From positions 1 to 64,000 of the forward strand of contig DIHK01000010.1 in NCBI GenBank assembly GCA_002420115.1: DNA of 64,000 nt, written 5' to 3'. Under the pieces are notes generated by a model. It worked only from the letters and a program-made list of their open reading frames with translations, did not search any database and was not told the DNA's origin. The first letter of the stretch is position 1, and each line of letters starts with the position of its first letter. This stretch comes from Nitrospira sp. UBA5698. Lineage in GTDB: Bacteria > Nitrospirota > Nitrospiria > Nitrospirales > Nitrospiraceae. Made by a program: the position numbers and the translations under genes. This document shows positions 7,303 through 18,100 of the stretch, piece after piece.

Positions 7303-8976
7303 TCATGCCGCTCGCCGTTCCGATCCAACCACGAGCAGATTTCCCGTATGACCAGGTGTGAGAGACCGATCGCTGGGCGATGTGCCACCCATCTGCCGAT
7401 TGATCTCAGCGAGACGTCTCAGCCAAGTGTGATAAGCAGCAGCCTGATGCTTCGCAAGTCGGTCCAACCCGATGACGTTGTCGTTTCGCATGTGACGCCC
7501 GAACGCTGCCGCGAGAGGGGCCAGTGCCTCGGTAGTCAGACCAATGCGAAGCAACCGCTCCTGATTGGCTCGTTGCTCGCGCTGCAACCGTTTTAAATCT
7601 TGAAGATCGACCGATGCTCGACAAGCCACTCGAGCGATTTCATCCGCTCTTTGACATGCCGTCTCCAAAAGCGGCATGAGGGTCCGCAGCTGTACGTTCA
7701 CCTCCGCCGCATCGGGAGGTGGTCCCTCGGGAAGAGGAAGGCGACTCTGCAATCCCGTATGGGCTTCATACCAATAACGACGCCAAAACGCCGCATACCA
7801 AGCCGTGACAGGAGACTCCGTTCCTACCTTCAACTGAAAGGTGCCGAGCCTATCCTCATCCACTCCGGACTCATACAGGCGTGCCCCTGATACCCTCGTA
7901 GGGACAGCCCCGATCTTCAACACATGGCACATGAGATCAGCGACAACGTCCACAGAGATACGGTCTTTGCAGGCATGATGGGCACAGACTTGGTCGAACC
8001 CGCAGGGAGCACATTCCAACTCCGGTTGAATCACCCAATGACCAGACCCATAGGGACCAGTTTCCTGAAAGTCCACATGTCCCACAGAAAGGTCGATCAC
8101 TGAGGTGCCGGCCGCCACCCCGATATGCATGGGACCTGTATCGTTGGTCAGCAGTAATCGACATTCCGCCAGCAAACCTGCGAGTTGGTTCAACGTGGTA
8201 TGGCCAGCCATATTCTTGACCGGACTCTTCCCTCCGGCTTCGCGATAGACCTGTACGACCTCCGCGATAGTCGCTTCCTCTTCGTGACTTCCAATAAAGA
8301 GTATTCCGCCTTGCCATCGCTTGCTCACATTTGCAAGAGCGAGGCCAAAGAGCTGCGGACGCCAGGCCTTCATACTGTCGCTTGCCCCGGCCTGTACGGC
8401 AATCCACTCACTTACCCCGGTGAGGGCTTCCTTCGCCCACCTGTGGTCTTCTTGAGTAAGAGACAGTCGAAGTGGAGAAAATGTCCCTTGGCGACTGCCA
8501 CCGAGTGCATAGATATCGACGAGATTGAATCGATTGAGCCGGCGAAACTGGTGAAAATCGCAGAAATACCCCATCCAGGGATTCTCAACGACCATGCCAC
8601 CGTCCCATGCGCTTTGGGCCCCACGAATATCGGGAGCCCCAACGAATCCAGCCAGAAGCGCGCTTGGCCTATTGAACGTCAGATTAATGACTCGATCATA
8701 CCGACGCTCCGCCAATGGCTTCGCCCAGGCCGCCACCTCCTGATATAGCGCGACCACATCCTTCACGAGCGCACGGCTCTCATCGATCAGGGCGTGAAAA
8801 TCCAAAGCGATGACCTCGCGCAATCCCTTCAGCAACGAGGCGACCGGTGCGAACCGTCGATCCACGACAAGATCTACGCCAACTCCCGGCCATTCTTCAT
8901 GGAGTCGATCCAACAAGGCGCCCATCTGGACAAGATCACCCATCCGGGTAATATTCAAAATTAGTACTTGCTTCAC
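7303..8976 (-). CDS. GT9-family (heptosyltransferase-like) glycosyltransferase with C-terminal extension
   Basis: The 557-residue protein begins MKQVLILNITRMGDLVQMGA, the N-terminal glycine/arginine signature of ADP-heptose:LPS heptosyltransferase-like enzymes (GT9, GT-B fold). The second Rossmann half carries LLTNDTGPMHIGVAAGTSVID, the usual donor-site motif, followed by the conserved ETGPYGSGHWVIQP and a Cys-rich CAPCGFDQVCAHHACKD segment. After about residue 350 comes a helical extension of some 200 residues not expected in the core enzyme. GGAG stands 5 bases before the start. Its place in the flagellin island argues for a flagellin or surface-glycan acceptor rather than core LPS, though the acceptor is unproven. 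Confidence 0.88.
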   Translation of the reverse strand: MKQVLILNITRMGDLVQMGALLDRLHEEWPGVGVDLVVDRRFAPVASLLKGLREVIALDFHALIDESRALVKDVVALYQEVAAWAKPLAERRYDRVINLTFNRPSALLAGFVGAPDIRGAQSAWDGGMVVENPWMGYFCDFHQFRRLNRFNLVDIYALGGSRQGTFSPLRLSLTQEDHRWAKEALTGVSEWIAVQAGASDSMKAWRPQLFGLALANVSKRWQGGILFIGSHEEEATIAEVVQVYREAGGKSPVKNMAGHTTLNQLAGLLAECRLLLTNDTGPMHIGVAAGTSVIDLSVGHVDFQETGPYGSGHWVIQPELECAPCGFDQVCAHHACKDRISVDVVADLMCHVLKIGAVPTRVSGARLYESGVDEDRLGTFQLKVGTESPVTAWYAAFWRRYWYEAHTGLQSRLPLPEGPPPDAAEVNVQLRTLMPLLETACQRADEIARVACRASVDLQDLKRLQREQRANQERLLRIGLTTEALAPLAAAFGRHMRNDNVIGLDRLAKHQAAAYHTWLRRLAEINRQMGGTSPSDRSLTPGHTGNLLVVGSERRAA

Positions 8977-9000
8977 ATTCGCACTCCAGCAGGGAACGTT

Positions 9001-9044
9001 GTTTCAGGTTTCAGGTTTCAGGTTCAACGTGAAACAAGAAACCA
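9001..9044. repeat. GTTTCAG heptad tandem repeat with inverted arm
   Basis: Three perfect head-to-tail copies of GTTTCAG (9001-9021) are followed by GTTCAAC and then the inverse GTGAAACAAGAAACC, giving a potential hairpin in the 86-base gap between two glycosyltransferase genes. It belongs to the heptad-built intergenic repeats of this window. Confidence 0.7.
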
Positions 9045-9062
9045 GCAACTTAAAACTCTTCG

Positions 9063-10895
9063 TCATACCAGATCTTTTGTCTCCGCTCGATAACTGTCGA
9101 TCATGAGCACCAACAGCTCTTCTCGAGCCAGTTGACGTCCAGCAGCTCGTGCTCGAATGTCAGCCGCAAGGTCCTTCAACTCGATTCGTTGTCCCGTCGG
9201 AAAGCGATTGAGTAAGGGAAGCAGCTCCGGCACCGACGCAGCCCGTTCCTTCAGACCTGTGGTGAGCCGGTCTCCTCGCAAGATCGAGCCGATGCGATCG
9301 GGTTGAGAAAGACCCACCGTGGAAAGTAGCTCTTGCAGACGATGGCGATAGGTATGGTCACGCAGCACCCGTCGACGCGACGCCTCAGCATGGGCCCGGC
9401 GACCCTCCGTATCTGGCAACCACCTCCGAATCAGTTGTGGGACATCTTCAGTGCGACGAAAGGGCGCCACCTCATCCGACGTAAACAGATCAGGCAGGAG
9501 TGTCCTGTCATCCACAAGCTGAAATGCACCACAGGCAGCCAATTCAAAGGTGCGGGGGTTCACGAAGTCCGGCTGAGAATCCATGCCCGTTCCGGAACAC
9601 GAATGCAGATTCAAATTGACGGCCGTGGCGTTGAACACCTTCATGCACGCGTCGGTATCGATCCTGGCACCGTCGCGTTGAAGCACTCCGGAGAGCGCGG
9701 CAGCACCGTCCCATTCATTCCCCCACAGTTTCATCGTCCACTCGTGAGAGAGCCACTGCGGTAAGAGCGCCCTCCGGTTGGCATAACCAGCCCCGACAAA
9801 CGAGACATCGGCGCCATATTCCTGGTGCTCAGCTGCTGTGAGCGTCATCGGACGATGCACTATGGGATCCGCCGCCATGGGAAGGTAGTGCACATGAGAC
9901 GCTCCGGCCCGTTTCAACGCGTCGAAACAGCCCCCTTGCTGGATTACAAACCAGTAATCGTAGCCTGTCGCTAACTGTTGCCAGTATGTCAAATGCCGAT
10001 AGTTCTCCACGAACCACATGGCCGTCAGAAACTTCTTCTTGCGCAGGTGTTGTAAGACCGCCAAACTCAACGGCGCTTGAGCAATGGCCAGAACCAGATC
10101 GGGCGGATCTTCCGCGAGATGCGCCATCGTGCTCAGGCTGAGCACATCGGCAAATCGGCTTTGAAGCATCAAGCGATGGCGTTCTTCGCGATAGGACCCA
10201 AGTGCTTCGTAGCTCCCCTGATGAACGTGGTGGTCAATCCAACTGACTCGATGTCCCAACTCATTCAACGCCGAGACGACATAGCGAGCAATCGGAAGCG
10301 ATCCTCCGTAGATCGGACCGACCACCGCCACATGCAGTTGGCCTCCGGCTTTCGCAGCCATGATTCGGCGAAGGCTCGTCTGCAATCGCTCATGGATATC
10401 ACCGTGCAGACGTGCGGCGGGCCCATAGGTACAGAACCGCAATGGAGAGGAGAACGCAGTCAATTGCGTGGCCATTTCCTCCGGCGTGCCCGTCACCCAC
10501 TGAATCCTGTTGATCCATGATCCGAGTGGCCTTGCCCCCATTGCATCTTTTAAGACGGATAGATCCGGCACCACGATGGCCGTTCGGGCATCGGCGGGGC
10601 AAGCAAGGGCAAGCGCCTCCACGTGATACAGAAGACCGACCCCGAGAACTACCGCCACCTCTCCAGGTTTCCATTCCTTGAGTTGCTGTTCCGCCCAGGA
10701 CCTGGCTTCTTTCTTGGGGTCATAGGCGCTGTGGACCCATTGATCGTGATACCTCGCCGAAGGGGCCCCCTCACGTGAGGGAACAATCGAAAGAACCCCA
10801 CCGGAGGAGTTCCACAGCGCGGCGACTAGATCAGGGACAGTCTGACGAAGGTTTTCTAGGTTCTGGTTCAGATGCTCCACGGAACTCCCCCTCAC
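9063..10895 (-). CDS. Maf-like N-terminus joined to a CgeB-like glycosyltransferase
   Basis: The 610-residue protein has two parts. Residues about 45-110 (HSAYDPKKEARSWAEQQL, then VAVVLGVGLLYHVEAL) resemble the start of the motility accessory factor/DUF115 family involved in flagellin glycosylation. Residues about 185-520 resemble CgeB/DUF3880 GT-B glycosyltransferases, with HVAVVGPIYGGSLPIARYV, the donor-half SFVGAGYANRR, and PRTFELAACGAFQLVDDR. The annotated start is a GTG in a GTGA overlap with the upstream GT9 gene. A second GTG 15 bases later (10880) has a better GGGGGAG Shine-Dalgarno. Both module assignments come from motif resemblance; the donor sugar is unknown. Confidence 0.8.
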   Translation of the reverse strand: MRGSSVEHLNQNLENLRQTVPDLVAALWNSSGGVLSIVPSREGAPSARYHDQWVHSAYDPKKEARSWAEQQLKEWKPGEVAVVLGVGLLYHVEALALACPADARTAIVVPDLSVLKDAMGARPLGSWINRIQWVTGTPEEMATQLTAFSSPLRFCTYGPAARLHGDIHERLQTSLRRIMAAKAGGQLHVAVVGPIYGGSLPIARYVVSALNELGHRVSWIDHHVHQGSYEALGSYREERHRLMLQSRFADVLSLSTMAHLAEDPPDLVLAIAQAPLSLAVLQHLRKKKFLTAMWFVENYRHLTYWQQLATGYDYWFVIQQGGCFDALKRAGASHVHYLPMAADPIVHRPMTLTAAEHQEYGADVSFVGAGYANRRALLPQWLSHEWTMKLWGNEWDGAAALSGVLQRDGARIDTDACMKVFNATAVNLNLHSCSGTGMDSQPDFVNPRTFELAACGAFQLVDDRTLLPDLFTSDEVAPFRRTEDVPQLIRRWLPDTEGRRAHAEASRRRVLRDHTYRHRLQELLSTVGLSQPDRIGSILRGDRLTTGLKERAASVPELLPLLNRFPTGQRIELKDLAADIRARAAGRQLAREELLVLMIDSYRAETKDLV

Positions 10896-12127
10896 ACCGC
10901 GGTCGGATGCAACTCGTTCCAGATGTGTTCTCGTTGAAGCGGAGCAACCGGTGCCTGTCCCGCCTCAACATAGTACGCTCCCCACCGATCTCGATGACTC
11001 GTCCACAGAGACCAGCCGTCGACAGAAGCGGCTGATCCGTCCGACAACAAGGCGATCGTCTCCTCGATGGGCCACTGAACGGGTGATACGTGAAGTGTGT
11101 CGAGGAACTCCATCCGCCGCAGATCTTCTCGTTCGAGTTTCAGGTGTAATGCTTCACGTTTCACGGCCTCCGCTTGCCAGATCCAATGGCTCTGCCCATA
11201 AGGTCCCGTCTCATGAACCCGCGCCCTCGCAAAGTACCACCCGATCACCTTCGTCCCCACCGCTGCTGCTAAATGAAGCGGGCCTGTGTCGGCTCCGATC
11301 ACGACCTGGCAGCGGGTGAGTGCCTGTGCCAATTCCGTGAGTGAAAGACGGCCCGTTGTGTCCCAGACTCGCCCTACGAGTGAAGAAGGAAGTGAAGCTA
11401 GAATCCAGCTGGCTCGTTCTTGTTCCTGTCGACTTCCCAATAACAGGACACGACTTCCCTGGAGCTGCTCCAGACAGCCTGCGATCAAACGCGTCCAGGC
11501 CATGGCCGGAACCAATCGTTCCGGATCACCTGCGCCCACCAGTACTCCGATCCAAGGCCCACAAGATTGTCCGATCGGATCGAGATCATTCGGTAGCTGG
11601 ACTGAGCTCATCGGTATCGGCATGATGTGCTTGGGTGGAGAGACACCACACATCCCACAAAATGCATCCGCCAAATGAATGCGGTTCTCACTTCTGTCCT
11701 TGGCGACCGCTCTCACATAGGCCCCCCAAGGTGACAAGGTTGGATCGAGCGGCCTACCAGTCATAGCGCCGATGCTCTCCTGCGCAAGGAGTGCCCCAGC
11801 CAGAATGGCGCGAGGATGTTGGTTGAGCACGTAGGCATAGTCATAAGGCTCTTGCGTGATGGCGCGAATATCAGTATCGGCTTCGACGACATACTCAGGC
11901 CGGAATTCTTTCTCAGCCTGGCGCGCACGTCGATTCCACACAGTCCCATCCCACCTCCCGACCGTAGAAATTCCTGGAAGTATCCGCCCGAGATCTTCCA
12001 AGTGGCCCGGACATAGAAGATCTAGAATCCAATCGGCATGAGCTTCTTTCAGCGCCATGATGACCGGAATCGTCTGAACAAGATCACCGAGCCTCGCAAG
12101 CTGGATGAGAAGCGCACGCCGTGTCAT
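10892..12127 (-). CDS. GT9-family glycosyltransferase (heptosyltransferase-like)
   Basis: From ATG 12127 this protein is about 411 residues. It begins MTRRALLIQLARLGDLVQTI, followed by DLLCPGHLEDL, a GRLSLTELAQALTRCQVVIG segment, and GADTGPLHLAAAVGTKVIGW, the second-domain donor motif of GT9 enzymes. Where related proteins have GHWVWQPE followed by a Cys-rich CAPC stretch, this one has SHWIWQAEAVKREALHLKLE, encoded by a TTCACG-type repeat. The start is four bases after the stop of the giant upstream gene, with no clear Shine-Dalgarno, so coupled translation is likely. The upstream extension of the open frame lies inside the neighbouring gene and is not used here. Confidence 0.87.
   Translation of the reverse strand: MTRRALLIQLARLGDLVQTIPVIMALKEAHADWILDLLCPGHLEDLGRILPGISTVGRWDGTVWNRRARQAEKEFRPEYVVEADTDIRAITQEPYDYAYVLNQHPRAILAGALLAQESIGAMTGRPLDPTLSPWGAYVRAVAKDRSENRIHLADAFCGMCGVSPPKHIMPIPMSSVQLPNDLDPIGQSCGPWIGVLVGAGDPERLVPAMAWTRLIAGCLEQLQGSRVLLLGSRQEQERASWILASLPSSLVGRVWDTTGRLSLTELAQALTRCQVVIGADTGPLHLAAAVGTKVIGWYFARARVHETGPYGQSHWIWQAEAVKREALHLKLEREDLRRMEFLDTLHVSPVQWPIEETIALLSDGSAASVDGWSLWTSHRDRWGAYYVEAGQAPVAPLQREHIWNELHPTAV
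11137..11166. repeat. TTCACG-type repeat read through inside a GT9 gene
   Basis: The plus strand carries GTTTCAGGTG followed by GCTTCACGTTTCACG. The latter is a 15-base identity with the intergenic element at 44712-44726. It lies within the GT9 coding region, in frame, and encodes the Lys/Arg/Glu/Leu-rich segment VKREALHLKLE. Confidence 0.6.
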
Positions 12128-12131
12128 CGGA

Positions 12132-15100
12132 CTAGGACGAGGCGGCTTCCATGGTGAGGGCCGCTTCCCTTCCGGCAATGGCCTGGCCAAGTTGAACAAG
12201 TCCGTCATAACGTGGATCGACCTTGCCAAGAGCCTCATATTCCCTGCGCGCGGCTTCGAGCTGCTCACCGCGCAATAGGACGCTGGTGAAGGCAAAGCGT
12301 GCTGCAAGATCCCCTGGATTTCTGGTCGTATATCGGTGCAAGTGCTCCGCCAACTCCTGCCATCGATTTTGTGCCGTCCCAGCGCGAAGAAGCCAATGAA
12401 TCGCCTCGGCATCATCAGGGTGTTCGACCAACACCTCAAGAAACCGCTCCCAGGCCCCCTGGGTATAGGCCCTTCCCATGGCAGCCATGCCCATTCCCAT
12501 CAGACATTTCCTACGCTCGGCACCCTCACGAAGCGCCGTACTAAATGCCATCTCCGCTTGTGCATACTGCTCTCGCTGCATGCAGAGAATGCCTTGCAGC
12601 AGCAGTCCTTCCGCATGCTCCGGTGTGGCATTCAAGATCATTCGGAGCTGCTCCTCTGCACCAGATAGGTTTTTTTGTTCCAACAGTATGCGGACCAAAT
12701 TAAGTCGTTTGTCCGGTTCATCGACCAACGCCGCATAGCGTGCAAGGAACTGCGCCTGATAGACCGGTTCTTGTAGCCGCTCGGCCACCATCGCCCCCCA
12801 GGACAATACATACGCGTCATTCGGCCAGTCGTGAACCAAGGCCAATTCACGCCGAACGGATGACCAGTCTTTTTTGAGTGCGGCCGTTTGTGTCGCCGCG
12901 ACATGTGCCCATGCAGCACGATCCTTAATATCTCCCATCAAGTGAATATCCCCTCCGAGTTTCCCATCACGATAGATGCGCTGTAGTTTGTAACCATCAA
13001 GATGGAAATACCGATCTTCATCGCCCGTCCACCATTGGTTTCCCCATCGGTCCAAGAAACGAGCGGCGTTTGAGTCTTCGTGCATCTTTCGTCCAGAAGT
13101 CTGGCTTTCAAGATGCACCACGACGCTCCGCGGTTGATACACGACCTGGTATCCACGTTCCCGTACTTTCAAACATAGATCCGCATCTTCCAGCCCATTG
13201 AGATAGCCCTCATCAAACCTGCCGACCTCCTCGAACAGCGAGTGTCTGATGAGCAAACAGGCAGCAGTGACAATTTGGAACTCGCGCCGTTGGTTGACGG
13301 CTGGATGCTCACCGGCAAAAGACTTGTAAATATGGTACGGGAAAAAGTGCTGACAATCTCGTACGACGCCGGCATGTTGAATCGTTCCGTCGGGATAGAG
13401 CAGCTTGCTTCCGACGATCCCGACCGACGCATCGCCCTCTGCTTCCATCACGAGCGCATTGAGCCAACCCGGCTGGGGAATCGTATCGTTGTTCAGAAAG
13501 ACCAGATACTTTCCTCGCGCCAGAGCCGCGCCCTGATTGCAGGCTTTGGCGAAACCGACATTCTCGCCATTCGTGACAATACGCACGTCACCGCCCAACT
13601 GGGCAAGAAAGTCTGCGGTTCCGTCCGTTGAACCATTATCGACCACAATCAATTCATAATCCGGCAACCCGTCAAGTGCGGCCAAGGCCGTCAGACAGTC
13701 CTTGGTCAGTTCTCCTCGGTTACACACCGGCATGACGATCGAACAGACACGGGTTTGCTCGCTCCGTGCATGTTTCAGTTCCTCAAGGCGCTGCTGTTGC
13801 GCCCTCTGCACTCCATCGATCCGTTCCGCATGGGGTCGATACTTGCGGTAGATGATCTCGGTGGTGCGCCAATAGGTCTCTTGCGTCGCACTGGTCATGG
13901 AGGAGCCATCGGTACGCCAACTGAATTCGGCGGTGGTGCATGCCACATGTTTGAACGGAAATACAGTCGCCATGCGAATCCACAGGTCCCAATCCTCATG
14001 CGCGTACAGCGATTCGTCGAACCGACCGACTTGGTCAAGGCAATCTCTTCTGTGCATCATGCAGAGAACAGGAAAATAGTTGGAGACCAACAGGTGTGCA
14101 GGATTGAAGTCGTATGAATACGGCACATCCCTACCCATTTCAATGTGACGATCGTGCGACAACTGTTCATGGACGCGCCAAGCATCGCTATACGCGACCT
14201 TGTACTCACCTTGGTCCAATACGGACACCAGCGTTTCCAAATGGTTCGGCAAATATCGGTCGTCGTCGTCGAGATACGCAATGTAGGTCCCGGAGGCCGC
14301 CGTCAATCCGGTATTGCGGGAGGCGGCCAGGCCACGATTTCGATCGTGCTGAATGTACGTGATGCGTCCGTCATTGAGGGCCGCCACCGTGGCAGCGACA
14401 TCGGTTCCTCCATCGTTGACAACCAGGACTTCGAAGTCCTGACATGTCTGTTGGAGAATGCTCTGGAGAGCCTCTTTCAATCGGTCTGGCCGATTGTACG
14501 TCGGAACAATGACTGAGACTTTCGGTCGGCGCAGGAAGGTAGTCGGTCGACCAGGTCCCACTCGCTGACAGGCCCAGACCTGGTAGATCGGCAACAGATT
14601 CATGGATTCGAGCTCGGCCGGAGTTGGTGCGGGCACATAGCGCAGCCCAGGCACTTCGACATGCACCCGTTCCAAGCCGAGCGCAGCAAATCCTTGTCGG
14701 CGAAATAGCGTCTGTAAGTCTCCTTCCGTCACCCAGTCTTCTACTGGCTGATTCGGCGGTGCGATGCTTTTCCACTGCTCCCACATTTCACCGCGCGGCG
14801 TGGTCAAGACCACGTATCCGTCCGGGGTCAATAGTGACGCGAGTTGAGCCAGAAAAAGATCTTTCTGTCCATGAGGAACATGCTCGAGTACTTCCGAGCT
14901 CACGACGACATCGTAGGGGGCAAAGTCAGGACGGGCTAAGACCTGGTCAGCCGTTCCGGCTTCCAAGCGAAGGTGCGGGAACAAACGTCGCGCATGCGCT
15001 ACCACCTCGCTCACCGGCTCTACCCCTTCGGAACTTCCGTACATGGATAGAAGATTCGTGAGCCACCCACGTCCACATCCGACATCCAGGATGCGCAGCA

Positions 15101-18100
15101 CTTTATTGGGATTGCGCTGACGGACCCGTCGAAGGATGCATTCCAGGAACGACGCGATTTTGCTCCAGCGTGCGGCCTCATCGGCATTCGGATAGGGAGT
15201 CGACCAGATTGGCGCATTGACAAAGAGATTCACATAAAAACGATCGGAATCCATCGATCCCTCCGATGTGGTGTAAGGAGGCCGCACTGCGGCCGAGGCG
15301 ATCGCTGCCTGGCCCACGTCCTCTCTGGTAGTGAGATCTCTCAGCGCTCGATGCCCACGTAAGGCGCGCATACCCTGCTTCACTTCCTCGGGTGTCACAA
15401 ACGAGACAGTCAGCCGCCCGGTTGTCAGGAGTTCGATCCAGCCCCGGAGCACATATGACCAATCATAGGACGCTGCCCAATGCGCTCGACCGAGTTCACC
15501 TAATTGCCGCCGCAGATCCGCATCCTCCTTCAAACGCATCAGCACGTCGTGAAAACTGCTGAGGGTGGCAACCAGCCCCCCTGCCTGTTCGTGAACTGTT
15601 CCGCAGCCGGGGGTGGCCAGCCAGGGAAGGCCGCAGCTCATCGCTTCGAGCACCACTAAGGGTGATGCCTCGCTGTGGGATGCCAAAACCAAGACATCGG
15701 CGGCCCGCATTGCAGCGGCAATCCCGTCTGGTTCGAGTCCATCCACGTACAGCACGTGCGGTCTTTCGGCCAAAACTTCCTGAACCTGGCGAACATATTC
15801 CGCTTCTTCCGTGGGCCTACCGATCATCACCAACTGGGCATCCGACGGCAGATTCTTCAACGCGGTGAGCAACCCCAGATGGTTCTTGACCGGATAGAGG
15901 TTCGCCACATGTAAGACGAGAAACCGGTCTCCGGGGATGCCATGATCCCGCCTAAAATCTCCACGAGGAGAGCTCAAGGTGGTTCCATTCGGTATATAAA
16001 CGGAGCCGATTCCTTCCTTTCTCAAAAAGCGGGCATCGACACCGTCTTCCGAGAGCGCCACCACAGCCTGCGCCTGTTGCGCGAGCTGACGAAACCTGGG
16101 ATACACAAATTGATTGCGAACCAACTCGTTGAGGATTTCCTCGTTCATCGTCGGTTGGATCAAGAGCCTGGTATTGACAGGTAGCGACTTTATCAAGGCA
16201 CCGTAGAGCAGCTTGTTCAGCGGAGCCCCAAGTAGCAGGCAGGCGGAATATCGGCCGCTCTGCAACAAATCTCTGACTTGGCGAGCACAGGTTGGCATTC
16301 CGTTCTCGACCTGATCGAACCTTGCAACCGTTATGATGCGGATACCTCGATACTCTTCTCGATCCCGTCCATCGACCGGATAGGTCGCAATGTCCACCTG
16401 GTATCCATGGGCCAAGAGACCAACCCCCAACTGCTCGGCTACCCGCTCGACTCCACCAATCGATGGCCAAAAGAACGGTGTCACAATCAAGATTGTTTTG
16501 GTCTGGTTCAATTGGATGTCTGGAGTCCGGCACTCTCGTGCCATGAGATCGGACTTCCAACACACTCGCTGGAACGGAATCGGCGGATGAATTGGCTCTG
16601 CGGATCGTCCGGCGACAAAGGATTGAGCCGGAGGCGCATGCTCAAGGAAGAGCCGCTTAAACACATCCAGTTCTGCAATCTCATAGGTGCGTGCATCCTT
16701 TTCCCGGTCAGCCGCCAAGGGCGCATGAATAATTCCATGTGCCGCCCCCAATAACGCGAAGAGCTGGAGTGGGTCGCCGGTGTCGCGGTAGGCTTCCGCC
16801 TTACGACGAATGTCGGCTGTCAAGACGTTCCATTGCCGGATGTCCTTCTCATACATCGTCTTGTACCGACGATAGATCGTTTCCGGCGTGTAGATCGTGC
16901 CGTGGCGTCCCTTGATGTCGGGATGAAGGATCCAGTTGATCCCCTGGCGGCCCATCTGAGCCAGGAGGTCAATTTCACTGGCCTTCACATCCCTGAAGGA
17001 CAACGATTTCATGAGCCTTGCTCGGTAGATTTTCACTCCCTGGATGCGCACATCGCGATCCTCGTCAAACAAATGAAAACACACCATTCCGACATCATCG
17101 GGTGCTGCCGCTATCACCGCCTCCATCGATGCCACGGCATCCGGCTGAAGCACCATGTCTTCATCTACCTGGATGAAGTACTCGGTCCGGCACTCCGTAA
17201 TCATGCGTTGGGCCGCCGCACTGAAGGGACACACGTTTCGGATAATTTCCAATTTAAACGGTGGCCCTTCCTGTTTGTGGATGGCTTCCAGGCAAGCTGC
17301 CAACGCAGGATCATCCACCGTGAGCACAAAGACCGTCGTCGTGGCGTGTATCTCCTGGTCAGATTCATGGGTAGTGGGTTGGGCCAGCTGTTCAACCGTG
17401 TGGGTCTGAAAACTTTCCATCCCCTCCTCGGTCTTCTTCGAAGTTCGGGGATACTCCCCGGTCTCAATCCAGTCCAACCACTCCCGTGCGCGAACTTCAG
17501 CGGTATGCAATCGAAGAAGTTCGGCACGAGCAGCTGTGGCGATGTCTCTGGCATAGTCAGTGTCATGTGTCATTCGCTCCACATGTTCCCTCAGGACAGC
17601 CGGACGATCCTTCGAATAGAGCAGAATCTCGCGGCCGTTCTTGAAAAGCGCAGTCGTCTGGGGCCTACATGGAATGTCCCACGAAATGACGGGACGGCCA
17701 GCGGCCATCGCTTCCACGACACGTCCCGCATAGGATTGAAACAAGCTGGGAAGATTGACGATGGCACTCCAAGTTTTCAGGCTCGCCAACCAATTGGCAA
17801 AAATGGCTTCCCGCAACCCACGCCACACACGCACAAACTCTATGAGTGCGGGCAAGTCAGGCCGCCAGCCTGACTGAAACCGTTGGAGCGTTTGTTGATG
17901 TAGTGCGTTGAAGTACTGGGGAAACTCAGTTCCCGTTTCGGCAGATGGGGGATGAATCAGCGCATCCTCCAGCCCAGGCATCGCTAACCACGTCTTCCGT
18001 TCTCCATAGAGTTCTCCGTAAAACGCGACCTCTCGGCGCGATGGACCTCCGATGGTCTCCGTTATGAATCGCGCCGGCACCGCTGACGGCCAGAATAGGG

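Noticed and set aside
7303..12127. Reading the two GT9 genes as lipopolysaccharide heptosyltransferases
   Set aside because: The family fits, but no lipid A or core genes are near and the block is bound to flagellin genes. The acceptor is left open.
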